Origin: Kibdelosporangium banguiense | Lineage (GTDB): Bacteria; Actinomycetota; Actinomycetes; Mycobacteriales; Pseudonocardiaceae | Assembly (NCBI RefSeq): GCF_017876405.1 | Contig: NZ_JAGINW010000001.1 | Span: 7,577,203-7,641,202 of the forward strand | Reading direction: 5' to 3' | Length of the DNA: 64,000 nt | Shown: positions 23,857-33,769 of the stretch, piece after piece | Position numbering within the stretch: position 1 is the first letter of the stretch | How the letters are laid out: every line of letters starts with the position of its first letter | Position numbers and translations under genes: made by a program | The notes under the pieces: model-generated | The model's database searches: none | The model's input: the letters and a program-made list of their open reading frames with translations, nothing else | What the model was told of the DNA's origin: nothing

Positions 23857-26547
23857 CTATGCCGGGATAGTGAGGAGGGTGGCGAGGCGGCGGGCTTCGG
23901 TGCGGGTGCGGGTGGACTTGGGGGTGTTGGCGGCGGCGGTGACGGAAGGGATGGGAGTGCGGACATGGAGGCGTTCGGCGAGTTCTGTGGCGAGGATTAG
24001 GAGGTCGGGGGTGCGTTTGGGGGTTGTGGTGAGGATGGCGGGCAGGGCGGCGGCGATGGTGGTCCAGATTGTGGGGGCGGCGCCGCCGTCGGTTGCGGAG
24101 CGGAGGGAGGGGACGACGCGGGCGAGGCTGATTGTCTCGGTGGCGGCCAGGGTGCCGAGTTCGGTGCCCATGGTTGTGGAGTCCCAGCCGGCTGCGTGAA
24201 GGGTGAGCACGGTGTCGACGGCGTGGGCACGGAGGGCGCGGTCTGGGGATCCGATGGCGAAGGCCACGGCGAGGGCTGTGCCTGTGCCGAGGGGGCCGTC
24301 GGTTTCGGCGGTGGCGAGGAGAGCTGCGCCGATGTCGGCTGGGTATTCCGAGGCGAGGAACCGGGTCAGATGGGCGGCGATCACGTCGCGATGGCCGGGG
24401 GCGACTGTGGGCCATGACGACGTCCACCACGAAACGTCGCCTGTTGTTGCCATGTAGCGCGGTGGCGGCAGGTGCCACAGCAGGTCCGCCAGGGACGGTG
24501 GCAGTTGTCGTACCTCGGGTGCGTACTTTTCGGTTGGGAGGTCTTCTGGAGTGGTCTGGATGACGGGCCGGATGGCGCGGATCTTCTGGTGTGTGCCGGC
24601 GTGGTCCTTGGTCAGGGCGATGGCTACGTCGACACGGGAGATGACGGGGTCCGGCAGGGGAGCGAGCAAGTGAGCGGCGAGGCGGTCTGTCGCGGGCGTG
24701 CCCACCTTGGCGGCGCGCTCGGCCAGAACTGGGTATGTGTCGCGTGGAATGCGTAAGAAGGCTTGCTGTAGGTCGTATTCCGCTGGTTGCCAGCCCTCCT
24801 CTGCCGCTGTCTCCAGGCGGGCCAGCAGGACTGAAGGGTCGAGGTGGCCGGTGGTGAGGGTCGGCGTGGCGACCAGGGCGGGGATGGGTGCATGGGCCAG
24901 GCGGGCGGCGATTTCGTGCATTCGGTACAGCAGGACGCGGTACGGAGCCGGGGCGCCCAGGGCGGCGCTGCGCCACTTCAGCTCGCCCTCGACGGACGCG
25001 ATTCCCATGTCGGGCTTGCCGGTTGTCGGGGCGGCGACGGCCGCGGACACCACCGCACTGAATCCGTCGATCGGGGAAATGCGGTGTGTCCTGGGCAATC
25101 GAGGCCTGATGTCGAAGCGGGTCAGGACTGGCCTGAGCGCGGCCCGCAGGGCCGCACGGTCGGCGGCGAACCTGACCAAGGCCGCGAGTACCCGTTCCAG
25201 GCTGACGGGATCGGTGTCGTAGGTCTGCTGTATCGACGGCAGCTGGGCCGCGAGTTCCTCGGCCAGTTCCTCCGGCGAGGCGATCGGCGGCGGCATCTCC
25301 CGTCGGCTTGCGGGCACAGGTGAGGGCATGTCGAACACAGGCTCGGCCTCGACCGTGCCCACGGCTGCCGCGATCTTGTCCCGCAGGTCGCCAGGTAGTG
25401 TGGCCGCGGCGGCACGGACCGTCTCCCGCACGTCGTCCGCGCAGGCGTCGATGTATCGCAAGGTGATGGTCACCGCGCGACGCTGTAGATCCACGGGACG
25501 GTCGGCGAACAGCTCAGTCATCACCGTCACGACGTCGCCTGAGCGTTTCTCGTCCCGCTTGGCCACAGTGTCCAACCAGGACAGTTGGGTCGTGAGAATG
25601 TTCTTCTCCGTACGGGACAACACCAGCCTGCCCGCCTCGACCAGGTCGGCCGGTTCCAGTTCTCCTGCCTCGTCGAGGGATCGCAGCTCGCGTTGAGCCA
25701 TCACGGCCACAGACGGCGCCGCATCGGGCAGCAGATGCAGCAGATCGGGAACGTGACGGCGCAGCTCGGCGGTCGTCGGGGCCAACCCGGTGAGAATGGT
25801 GACGTACCCACGTAATGCGTTCGGCTTGCCGCCACGCAGCATCCGCCGCAGACAGCCATCCAGGAGCGCGGCCCGGTCCAGTACGCCCTCGGCCGCAAGT
25901 GCGGCGAGCCAGACCGGCCACACAGCGGTGCCGTCGGGATTGTCCAACTCCAGCAACGGGCCGACGTCGTCCACATCGAACAGCAGCGGTACAACGGCGG
26001 TCAGCAGCGGGTCGGCGCGTAGGCGACTGACGGCGTCCTCGTCCCGTTCCAGTCTGTTCGCCCAGGTCACCCAGGCCATGACGAACCCCTCCGTCGCAGG
26101 CGGCGCGACGCCTGCCTCACGGACGAACGTCACTGCCAGCTTGTAGAGGTGGAAGTCAGTAGGCCGGACCCGGCCTGCGAACCGGGTGACCATGTCCGCG
26201 ACCCAGTCCGCCTGCCTGGCGCGCAGCACCACGAGCAGGCCGTCGGTCCGTGGGTCGCCCTCCCACAGTTCCGTCCTGACCAGCCATTTCGCTGCGGCAT
26301 CCGCCCCGGTGAAACACCCCAGCCCGGCCACCCGCAGCGGCGCGACGCGCTTTCCCCGGGCGGTCCGCCAGGCGCTCCACTCGGGGTATGCGTCCGGCTG
26401 CCGGTTGATCTCCCGGAGGTAGGACTTCAGCGGCTCGGTGAGCGCCCGCCGGGTCTTGTCGTCCAGGTCCGCGACGGCCTTGGCGACGGCGACCTGGTCG
26501 CCGGTGTCGATGAGGGACCGCAGAGTGTTCCAGTCCAATGTGGTCAC
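23857..26547 (-). CDS. Large DUF6493-like helical-repeat protein
   Basis: 896 aa from the GTG at 26547, which overlaps the stop of the upstream SWIM gene (GTGA). The product is almost entirely helical, rich in Ala/Leu/Arg, and soluble, with no signal peptide. It resembles HEAT/ARM-type repeats and, from memory, the actinobacterial DUF6493 family usually found beside SWIM-domain genes. No catalytic motif is visible. The tight coupling with the zinc-finger protein implies the two act together, possibly as a nucleic-acid-associated complex. Function unknown. Confidence 0.75.
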   Translation of the reverse strand: MTTLDWNTLRSLIDTGDQVAVAKAVADLDDKTRRALTEPLKSYLREINRQPDAYPEWSAWRTARGKRVAPLRVAGLGCFTGADAAAKWLVRTELWEGDPRTDGLLVVLRARQADWVADMVTRFAGRVRPTDFHLYKLAVTFVREAGVAPPATEGFVMAWVTWANRLERDEDAVSRLRADPLLTAVVPLLFDVDDVGPLLELDNPDGTAVWPVWLAALAAEGVLDRAALLDGCLRRMLRGGKPNALRGYVTILTGLAPTTAELRRHVPDLLHLLPDAAPSVAVMAQRELRSLDEAGELEPADLVEAGRLVLSRTEKNILTTQLSWLDTVAKRDEKRSGDVVTVMTELFADRPVDLQRRAVTITLRYIDACADDVRETVRAAAATLPGDLRDKIAAAVGTVEAEPVFDMPSPVPASRREMPPPIASPEELAEELAAQLPSIQQTYDTDPVSLERVLAALVRFAADRAALRAALRPVLTRFDIRPRLPRTHRISPIDGFSAVVSAAVAAPTTGKPDMGIASVEGELKWRSAALGAPAPYRVLLYRMHEIAARLAHAPIPALVATPTLTTGHLDPSVLLARLETAAEEGWQPAEYDLQQAFLRIPRDTYPVLAERAAKVGTPATDRLAAHLLAPLPDPVISRVDVAIALTKDHAGTHQKIRAIRPVIQTTPEDLPTEKYAPEVRQLPPSLADLLWHLPPPRYMATTGDVSWWTSSWPTVAPGHRDVIAAHLTRFLASEYPADIGAALLATAETDGPLGTGTALAVAFAIGSPDRALRAHAVDTVLTLHAAGWDSTTMGTELGTLAATETISLARVVPSLRSATDGGAAPTIWTTIAAALPAILTTTPKRTPDLLILATELAERLHVRTPIPSVTAAANTPKSTRTRTEARRLATLLTIPA

Positions 26548-27902
26548 AGGTCGTCCTCGTCGGTGTCGTGGTCGCCGCGGTGGGCGGATTCGGCGGCGAG
26601 TGTGTGCTTGCACTTGCCGCGGGTGCCGCGGTACTCCGCCCACCACTGGCAGGTGCAGCCGAGAGCTGTGCCGTCGGGGGAGAGGCGGACGCGGTTGACA
26701 CGGTCCTCGACGGTCACGGTGGCGGTGTCGCCTTCCAGATGAACGGCACCGGCGGCGACCAGGGCTCGTGCGGCGCGTAGACGGGGATTCATGCGCTCGA
26801 CGCGGGTGGCGTCGTACGGCAGTTCGCGGTGGAAATAGGACGCTTCGGCCAAGTCGTAGCCGACGCGACCGGCCACACCGAGCTGGCCAAGAGCGTCACG
26901 CACTCGTTCGGCAGGCAAGCCGGCGCGGTCGGCGAGCAGATCGACCTCGACGGCCGGTTCGAAGTCCAGCAACGCTCCGACCAGGTCGGCGTCGGCTCCG
27001 GCGGCCTCGGACGCGAGGGCGTCGAGAACCGCGCCCTCGCCGGAGAAACCACGCCGAGCCTCGGGCGACAGGGTCAGCACCAGCCTGCCTGAGGGCAGCG
27101 TCAATTCCCACGCCGACGCAACAGGTTTCGATGTGGGCCCGACCGGCGGGCCATAGACCCGCAGTCCGGATGCCAAGCGTAGTAATGGTTTGATCGCCGC
27201 GAGTCGGCCCGGACCCGCGAGGTGGACCGCGCCCGCTGCCGGGCGCGCGGTCAGCCGCAGGCCCCGCCCCGACGGGACAGCCCACAAGTCGCCGTTGGCC
27301 GGCAGGGATCTCAGGAATCGGCCGGCCTCGGCCGCGCTGAGTTCGGCGCGGGCGTCGAACTGGGCGCTGATCACCTGCACCTCAGCGAACCCGCGCAACC
27401 ACCGCTCCGGCAGCGGGACCTTCTTCTCCACCACCGCGCCTTCGCCGGTGGTGACGGCCAGTTCGTCCCAGCCGACCGACAGATGCAGCGGACTGCCGGC
27501 CCGGATCCGGGCCAGCGTCTCCCGTAACGGCCCGTTGACGTCGACATTCGTGGTCCCACGGGCCACTACATCGCCGTCGAGCGCGCCGCCGAGCAGATCC
27601 AGCCGGGCGTGCACCCCGCCACACCCGGAGAACGACTCGAACCTCAACTGCCGGCCGTCGCAGGTCACGACCGGGTCCCGGGACGCCGCCGAGCGCTGCT
27701 GCCAGTACCGCGCCTTGGCCACGTCCGCCACCGCGGCCAGCCCGGCCGCCGCGACCTCGGGCCGGGTGAGGACTCCGCTGAAGAACTGCGGGTTCGCCAC
27801 CGGCCCGGCCACCGTCCGGCCCCCTGAGGTCGCCAGCCCCACGGCTGTCTGGTCCGCCCAGGACGGGCCGAGATAGCGGTACGCGTGCGCGGTCGAGATC
27901 AT
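26544..27902 (-). CDS. SWIM zinc finger protein
   Basis: 452 aa from the ATG at 27902 (chosen over an upstream codon lacking a ribosome site). The C-terminal SWIM motif is clear: CTCQWW, then CKHTLAAE, i.e. CxC...CxH zinc ligands, followed by an acidic tail. The central region is uncharacterised alpha/beta sequence. SWIM domains bind DNA or proteins. In bacteria similar genes accompany MoxR-vWA and DUF5691-type proteins; none of those is nearby. Overlaps the DUF6493-like gene by 4 bp and lies about 100 nt after the RtcB gene on the same strand. Confidence 0.85.
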   Translation of the reverse strand: MISTAHAYRYLGPSWADQTAVGLATSGGRTVAGPVANPQFFSGVLTRPEVAAAGLAAVADVAKARYWQQRSAASRDPVVTCDGRQLRFESFSGCGGVHARLDLLGGALDGDVVARGTTNVDVNGPLRETLARIRAGSPLHLSVGWDELAVTTGEGAVVEKKVPLPERWLRGFAEVQVISAQFDARAELSAAEAGRFLRSLPANGDLWAVPSGRGLRLTARPAAGAVHLAGPGRLAAIKPLLRLASGLRVYGPPVGPTSKPVASAWELTLPSGRLVLTLSPEARRGFSGEGAVLDALASEAAGADADLVGALLDFEPAVEVDLLADRAGLPAERVRDALGQLGVAGRVGYDLAEASYFHRELPYDATRVERMNPRLRAARALVAAGAVHLEGDTATVTVEDRVNRVRLSPDGTALGCTCQWWAEYRGTRGKCKHTLAAESAHRGDHDTDEDDL

Positions 27903-28006
27903 GCGTCGCAGACTACAAGCGCCCACCGACAATTCTGTCGCGGAGGATCAGCAGGCGACGTACGGCCCGCTCTGAACTCCAAAGTGGACAGTGAATATGG
28001 CCTTAC

Positions 28007-29176
28007 TCATGACCGGCCTCGTTTGCGGCGGCTGTAGCCGATGTCGGCCGTCTTGTAGGTGACCAGCGGGACTGTGGTTGCCACGGGGGTTGCCAGTTGG
28101 TGGTCAACGAGGTCGGCGATCACTTGTTCAATGCGCTTGTAGGCCGTCGGAGCCTCCTCGAAGAGCAGTTGACGGTCACCGCATACCACGAGCGATCCCA
28201 CGGATGTGCTGCGTAACTGTTCGACCGTGTGTTTGACGCGGCCACGGCGTAGAGCGTCAGCCCGCGACATCTTGCGGCCCGCGCCATGCGCCACGGAATG
28301 GTTGGCCTCCGGTCCGGCATGCGCGGCGACGAGGTAGGACGGGGTGCCTCGCGTGCCAGCGATGAGCACGTCGCGGCCATCACCCGGCGCCGCTCCCTTG
28401 CGGTGCAGGTAGACGCCGTCTCGGATCTCGACCAGGTTGTGGCACTCGTCGACGATCGGCTCGGTCGGCTCGGTGCCCAGCGCGTGGGCGACTCGGGCGG
28501 CCATCAGCCGCCGGTTGAGGGAACCCCAACGGACGGCGTCGTCGTGCATCGTGAGGTACGCGGCAGGATCAGGAGCCGGGCCCGCGCCGTGTATTTCGGT
28601 GTGTGCCCGGAGGATCCGTTCGCCCAGGCCGCGGGAACCGCTGTGGACGATGAGGACGAGGTCACCGGCGGCCAGCCCCAGCCGGCTGACGTGGTCTGGC
28701 GAGAAAACGGTGTCGATCCGGGCCAGTTCGACGAAGTGGTTGCCCCGGCCGACCGTTCCGAGGCCCTCGAGGTGACCGGTGGGAACGTCGCCGTCCACCA
28801 CCGCCCAGGCCGGATCGTCGGGCTCCGGTGCGCGGTCGAGGTCCGGGAACCGCGGGGCCAGCCTGGCAGGTACGGCACGTTTGAGCCTGATGGGGAAAAC
28901 GGCGATACCGCAACCGATGTCGGAGCCCACAAGAAACGGATACAGCACGCTCGACGCCATGGCGGCGCCGATCGGAGCACCCTTTCCGGGGTGCAGGTCC
29001 GGCATGGCGGCGACGTGGATCATGCCGTCGAGCTTGGCCACCTGGTGGCACTGTGCGACGGCGTCGGACTCGATCCAGCTCGTGGGGGAGGCGAACACGG
29101 CGACGGTGGACTGCGGCGGGGAGTGTTGGGGAGACAAAGACGCTCGCTTCATTGAAAAGGCATGGCGGGACGGCAT
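28007..29176 (-). CDS. RtcB family RNA ligase homolog
   Basis: 389 aa from the ATG at 29176 (381 aa from an ATG at 29152; neither has a strong ribosome site). RtcB landmarks: HPGKGAPIGA, Mn-binding Cys in GSDIGCG, His in GRGNHFVE and HSGSRGLG, and the guanylated His in SVAHGAGRKMSR. RtcB joins 2',3'-cyclic-phosphate or 3'-phosphate RNA ends to 5'-OH ends using GTP. At under 400 aa it belongs to the short, RtcB2-like group. There is no archease, RtcA or RtcR gene nearby. Downstream neighbours are the SWIM and DUF6493-like genes. Confidence 0.9.
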   Translation of the reverse strand: MPSRHAFSMKRASLSPQHSPPQSTVAVFASPTSWIESDAVAQCHQVAKLDGMIHVAAMPDLHPGKGAPIGAAMASSVLYPFLVGSDIGCGIAVFPIRLKRAVPARLAPRFPDLDRAPEPDDPAWAVVDGDVPTGHLEGLGTVGRGNHFVELARIDTVFSPDHVSRLGLAAGDLVLIVHSGSRGLGERILRAHTEIHGAGPAPDPAAYLTMHDDAVRWGSLNRRLMAARVAHALGTEPTEPIVDECHNLVEIRDGVYLHRKGAAPGDGRDVLIAGTRGTPSYLVAAHAGPEANHSVAHGAGRKMSRADALRRGRVKHTVEQLRSTSVGSLVVCGDRQLLFEEAPTAYKRIEQVIADLVDHQLATPVATTVPLVTYKTADIGYSRRKRGRS

Positions 29177-29339
29177 TGGAGCCTGTGGTGGTCTGGGTGC
29201 TGTCCGTCAGAACGTCATGGGCACACAGTCTCGCAGTCCGCCGCGCGCGGCAAGCGAATTTCCGGCAGCATGGATCGCAATGTCCACATCAGAACAGGCG
29301 GTGCCGCTCTTGGGGCCGGCGACCGCGGGCCTCAAGAGC

Positions 29340-31448
29340 TCATGCCGGGATTGAGGACGTGTCGCGGTCCCAGGCCCGGTGCTGGGCGATCTGAGCGACG
29401 AGGGTTTCGAAGTACTTGGGCGACAGGGAGTCCTCGGCCGCTGACGCGGTCACCACTCCCAGGTCGGTGACGATGTCCTCGTCCGTGGCGAATCGGGTCT
29501 CGCCGAGACCTGCCTTGCGCAGCAGTTCGATCCCGGCGCCGAACGCGCCGATCGCCTTGCCGTGTTTGAAGGCCTCGGTGACGAAGTGCAGAGCGTATCC
29601 GTCCTGGCTGAGGGCGGCCACGCTGTCTGGTCCACAAGGGACGACGACGGCGTCGTAGAGGACCGAGGCCATCGTGTTGATCGCACGGTCGGCCTTGAGG
29701 TCCTCGTCGTTGGCGCTGCGGACCTTTCCGTCCACCGGGGCGAGCAGTTCGGGGATCGCGCCGTTTTCCCGGAGCGCCGCGACGAGCCTGCGAGTGCCCT
29801 TGCCGTCGACGCCGTCCGCGACCAGAACCGCTATTTTCCGGGTCTTCGCCGTGGCCACGGGTGCTGTGAGCTGGCTCAGAGCAGGGGAGCTGCGGCCGTG
29901 GTTCGGCGTGGCAGGTTCCGTCGGAGCTGGGACGCCGATTCCCTGCGCGACCAGGACGGCCAGGTCATGATCGACATGGTTGAGCTGGTCGACCACCGCG
30001 GCCCGGATCTCCACATGATCCACCTTGCCCAGTTCGAACCGGAGCGCCGCGACGATGTGCTCCTTCTCCGGCGGCGTCATGCTGTTGAAGAACAGCGTGG
30101 CCTGGCTGTAGAAGTCCTGGAAGCTCGCACTGCGTTCACGGATCTTGCGGCCCTCGACTTTCTCCTGGTAGTGCGCGAACACCTCCGGGAACTCGCCTGC
30201 GGTCACGGGACAGCCGCCGCCGAGGGTGTTCTTGGTGTAACTGGTGCGGCCGCGGTGGATCCGCTGTTGCTGGAAGCCGTCACGCTGGTTGTCGTGTACC
30301 GGCGCCACCGGCCGGTTGACCGGGATGTGGGCGAAGTTCGGGCCGCCGAGCCGCAGCAGCTGAGTGTCCAAATAGGAGAAGTTGCGGGCCTGCAGCAGCG
30401 GGTCGTTGGTGAAGTCGATGCCGGGCACGACGTTCGCGGTGTGGAAGGCGACTTGTTCGGTCTCGGCGAAGAAGTTGTCCGGGTTGCGGTCGAGCACCAT
30501 CCGGCCGACCGGCCGGACCGGCACCTGCTCCTCCGGGATGATCTTGGTGGCGTCCAGCAGGTCGAAGCCGAGACTGTGCTCGTCGTCCTCGGACACCAGC
30601 TGCACGCCCAGTTCCCACTCGGGGAACGCACCGCTCTCGATGGCCTCCCAGAGATCACGCCGGTTGAAGTCGGGGTCCTTGCCGGCGATCTTCTGGGTCT
30701 CGTCCCAGACCAGGGAGTGGGTACCCAGCAGCGGCTTCCAGTGCAGTTTCACGAACGTGCCCCGGCCCTCGGCGTTGACCAGCCGGAAGGTGTGCACGCC
30801 GAAGCCCTGCATCATCCGGTAGCTGCGGGGCAGTGCCCGGTCGGACATCAGCCACATGATCATGTGCATGGTCTCCGGCTGCAGCGCCACGAAGTCCCAC
30901 AGGGTGTCGTGGGCGGACTGGGCCTGCGGGATCTCGTTGTGCGGCTCGGGTTTCACCGCGTGCACGAAATCCGGGAACTTGATGCCGTCCTGGATGAAGA
31001 AGACCGGCATGTTGTTGCCGACCAGGTCGTAGTTGCCCTGTCGGGTGTAGAACTTCGTGGCGAATCCGCGCACGTCGCGGACGGTGTCGGCCGAGCCGCG
31101 CGAACCGGCCACAGTGGAGAAACGCACGAAGACAGGGGTGGTGACGGCCGGGTCGGTCAGGAACTCCGCAGCGGTGAACTCGGCGAGCCAGCTGTCGTAT
31201 GGCTGGAAATGGCCGTACGCACCCGCGCCCCGGGCATGCACGACGCGTTCCGGGATGCGTTCGTGGTCGAAATGGGTGATCTTCTCCCGGGCGTGGAAGT
31301 CCTCCAGCAGTGTCGGTCCCCGAGAACCCGCCCGCAGCGAATCGTCCGTGTGATCCACCCGGACACCCTGCTGGGTGGTCAGGTGGGTGCCGTCGTTTTC
31401 CACCCGCACGGACTCAAGCTGCTGGTCTTTCTCGTCGGTCGGTGCCAT
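29340..31448 (-). CDS. katE: Large-subunit catalase with C-terminal class I GATase-like domain (KatE/HPII type)
   Basis: 702 aa monofunctional heme catalase. The distal His71 lies in RVVHARGAGAYGHF, the Asn pair in DLVGNNMPVFF, and the proximal Tyr region is FSYLDTQLLRLGG. The last about 170 residues form the flavodoxin/DJ-1-like domain (KIAVLVADGVDGKGTRRLV) that defines clade-2 large-subunit catalases such as E. coli HPII. These are cytoplasmic, very stable enzymes, often induced in stationary phase or development. It stands alone. Confidence 0.95.
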   Translation of the reverse strand: MAPTDEKDQQLESVRVENDGTHLTTQQGVRVDHTDDSLRAGSRGPTLLEDFHAREKITHFDHERIPERVVHARGAGAYGHFQPYDSWLAEFTAAEFLTDPAVTTPVFVRFSTVAGSRGSADTVRDVRGFATKFYTRQGNYDLVGNNMPVFFIQDGIKFPDFVHAVKPEPHNEIPQAQSAHDTLWDFVALQPETMHMIMWLMSDRALPRSYRMMQGFGVHTFRLVNAEGRGTFVKLHWKPLLGTHSLVWDETQKIAGKDPDFNRRDLWEAIESGAFPEWELGVQLVSEDDEHSLGFDLLDATKIIPEEQVPVRPVGRMVLDRNPDNFFAETEQVAFHTANVVPGIDFTNDPLLQARNFSYLDTQLLRLGGPNFAHIPVNRPVAPVHDNQRDGFQQQRIHRGRTSYTKNTLGGGCPVTAGEFPEVFAHYQEKVEGRKIRERSASFQDFYSQATLFFNSMTPPEKEHIVAALRFELGKVDHVEIRAAVVDQLNHVDHDLAVLVAQGIGVPAPTEPATPNHGRSSPALSQLTAPVATAKTRKIAVLVADGVDGKGTRRLVAALRENGAIPELLAPVDGKVRSANDEDLKADRAINTMASVLYDAVVVPCGPDSVAALSQDGYALHFVTEAFKHGKAIGAFGAGIELLRKAGLGETRFATDEDIVTDLGVVTASAAEDSLSPKYFETLVAQIAQHRAWDRDTSSIPA

Positions 31449-31573
31449 TGGCGTCAGTCAGCCTCTCATCGAGCCGGAAACTGGATCGGGATGTCTCCCG
31501 CGTACCCGGCCGGCACCCGTTCACACCTTGCGCTGTCGAGGGTTGACAGCCTGTACGTTATCGCTGACATTTT

Positions 31574-32641
31574 TCACGCACCAAGGACCGGCAGGACGCC
31601 ACCTTCCGCCTCACGCCGTAGAGGGTCGGTGGCGAAGGACTTCACCCCATTTGCGAACGTCACCTGGGCGTGGAAGCCCAGCAAAGTACGGGCGCGATCG
31701 GGCGACGCGACCACGTGTCGTACGTCGCCGGATCGCGCGCCGCCGACGGTCAGTGGCGACTTTCCGCCATACGCCGCGGACAGCTCGACGGCCAGTTCGC
31801 CGACCGTGTGCGGTTCGCCGGAACACACGTTGACGGGAACGAACCCGTCGGCGGGAGTCTCCAGCGCGAGCACGTTGGCCAGGGCAACGTCGTGGACATG
31901 CACGAAGTCCCGGCGCTGCATGCCGTCCTCCAGGACGGTCGGTGCCTCACCGCGTTGCAGTGCGGACCGGAAAAGCGAGGCCACACCGGCGTAGGGCGTG
32001 TCGCGAGGCATTCGCGGCCCGTAGACGTTGTGATACCGCAATGCCCATGCGCTCCCGTTCGCCTGCCGGACCCACGCGGAAGTGAGATGCTCCTGAGCCA
32101 GCTTGGTCGCCGCGTAGGTGCTGCGTGGATCCAGCGGAGCGTCCTCCTCGACCAGGCCTGACGACAAGGGATCGGCGCAGATCGGGCAAAGTGGCTCGTA
32201 GCGGCCCTCGGCAAGATCGGCTTCCCGGCGCGGTCCAGGGCGAACCGTGCCGTGGGTCGCGCACGAGTACTGCCCCTCGCCGTAGACGACCATCGACGAC
32301 GCGAGAACCAAGCGCCGCACACCGGTCGCGTGCATGGCGGACAGCAGGACAGCGGTCCCCAGATCGTTGTTGCTCACGTAGAGCGGCGCGTCGGACGGAT
32401 CGAGCCCATGCCCGACCACCGCTGCCTGGTGGCACACGGCATCGACTCCGGACAGCAAACGGGTGACGAGCGCGGCGTCCTGCACGTCGCCCCGCACGAA
32501 TTCCGGTGTCCACTCCGGGGCACCGGAATGGGCCTGGGGCAACAGGTTGTCCAACAGTACGACTTCGTGACCCCTGGCTACCAACAGATCGGCGATGTGG
32601 GATCCGATGAAACCGGCACCGCCGGTGACAAGTACACGCAT
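31574..32641 (-). CDS. NAD-dependent epimerase/dehydratase
   Basis: 355-aa extended SDR. Nucleotide-binding GGAGFIGSH near the N terminus, catalytic Ser/Tyr/Lys in ASSMVVYGE and STYAATK, and the RYHNVYGPRMP segment of nucleotide-sugar epimerases. An insertion after the active-site strand carries three cysteines (YSCATHG and CPIC) that could bind metal, unusual for UDP-sugar epimerases. It is the last gene of the leftward arm of the two-component/glycosyltransferase cluster. Confidence 0.87.
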   Translation of the reverse strand: MRVLVTGGAGFIGSHIADLLVARGHEVVLLDNLLPQAHSGAPEWTPEFVRGDVQDAALVTRLLSGVDAVCHQAAVVGHGLDPSDAPLYVSNNDLGTAVLLSAMHATGVRRLVLASSMVVYGEGQYSCATHGTVRPGPRREADLAEGRYEPLCPICADPLSSGLVEEDAPLDPRSTYAATKLAQEHLTSAWVRQANGSAWALRYHNVYGPRMPRDTPYAGVASLFRSALQRGEAPTVLEDGMQRRDFVHVHDVALANVLALETPADGFVPVNVCSGEPHTVGELAVELSAAYGGKSPLTVGGARSGDVRHVVASPDRARTLLGFHAQVTFANGVKSFATDPLRREAEGGVLPVLGA

Positions 32642-32704
32642 GGTGTCACGCTATGGCCACTGCGGCCCTGGCACAGTCCTTGTCGGCCAGACGTCACGAA
32701 ACCG

Positions 32705-33769
32705 TCAGATCGCCAGAGGCAGACGGACCTCGAAGCGGCAACCGGGACCCTTGTTCTGCGCGGAGATCCTGCCGCGGTGCGCCTCGACCAGGCCTTTGGC
32801 AATCGCCAGGCCCAGCCCGGCACCGATCGGCTCGTCCCCGCGGGGCGCCGGTGTGCGCGCCGCACTGCCTCGGAACGCCACCTCGAAGACCCGGTTGAGT
32901 TCCTGGTCGGGAATGCCGCCGCACGCGTCCTCCACCGACAGCACCGCGTCTTTGCCGTCGACGCCCAGCTGCACGGCCACTGTTCCGTCCGGCGGCGTGT
33001 GCCGGATCGCGTTGGACACCAGGTTACGCACGATCCTGGCCAGCTCGGGATCGCTACCCAGCACGACCGGCCATGACTCGGCGTTGGCCACGAGCCGCAC
33101 CTTCTTGCGGTCGGCCACGGGGGACTGACCTGCCAGCGCGTCGCTGACCACCTCCTGCAGGGCCACCTCGGACAACGTCAGCTGCAGCGCGCCCGCGGTG
33201 ATCCGGGACAGCTCGAACAGGTCGTCGACCATGCCCGCGAGCCGGCGTGTCTGCGTGCCGATCCGGCCGGCGTATTCGGCGACCTCGCGTTGCCGGCTGA
33301 TCACCCCGTCGGCCAGCGCCTCGGCCATGGCCTGGATCCCGGCGAGCGGTGTGCGCAGGTCATGGCTGATCCAGGCGACGAGTTCGCGCCGGGACGCCTC
33401 GGCGGCACGTTCCCGGTCCCTGGCCTCGCGCTCCCACACCGTGCGGGCCGCGATCATGCGGCCGAGCAGGATCGCGGCAGGCAACGTCACCACGACGACG
33501 AGCAGGCAGACCAGCAGCATCGTGGTGAGCGTGCTGTTGAACATGAACCCGCTGACGCCGAGCACACCGACCACCACGGCCGCGACGGGGATCAGCACGA
33601 GCACCGTCAGGTTGGTCGCCAGCCGGCCTTTACGCAGTACGTAGAGCAGCAGCACCCCGGCCGCGGTGACGGGCACGGTGAGCGCGAGGGCGACCGGCAG
33701 GATGTGCAGCGCGTGCTTGATCATCTCGCTCATCGGTTCGGCCGGGTCGATCACCTTAGGCGCGGTCAT
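32705..33769 (-). CDS. Sensor histidine kinase, OmpR-partner type
   Basis: 354 aa: two membrane regions, short linker, HisKA phospho-His in AWISHDLRTPLAGIQAM, and HATPase with N box (LVSNAIRHTP), G1 (VEDACGGI) and G2 (GAGLGLAIAKG). The small extracytoplasmic part suggests membrane-stress or intramembrane sensing. The start overlaps the upstream regulator's end by 14 bp. Confidence 0.95.
   Translation of the reverse strand: MTAPKVIDPAEPMSEMIKHALHILPVALALTVPVTAAGVLLLYVLRKGRLATNLTVLVLIPVAAVVVGVLGVSGFMFNSTLTTMLLVCLLVVVVTLPAAILLGRMIAARTVWEREARDRERAAEASRRELVAWISHDLRTPLAGIQAMAEALADGVISRQREVAEYAGRIGTQTRRLAGMVDDLFELSRITAGALQLTLSEVALQEVVSDALAGQSPVADRKKVRLVANAESWPVVLGSDPELARIVRNLVSNAIRHTPPDGTVAVQLGVDGKDAVLSVEDACGGIPDQELNRVFEVAFRGSAARTPAPRGDEPIGAGLGLAIAKGLVEAHRGRISAQNKGPGCRFEVRLPLAI

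Noticed and set aside
29562..31994. 810-aa open frame opposite the catalase
   Set aside because: Fully antisense to an unmistakable katE-type gene; no domain and no ribosome site.
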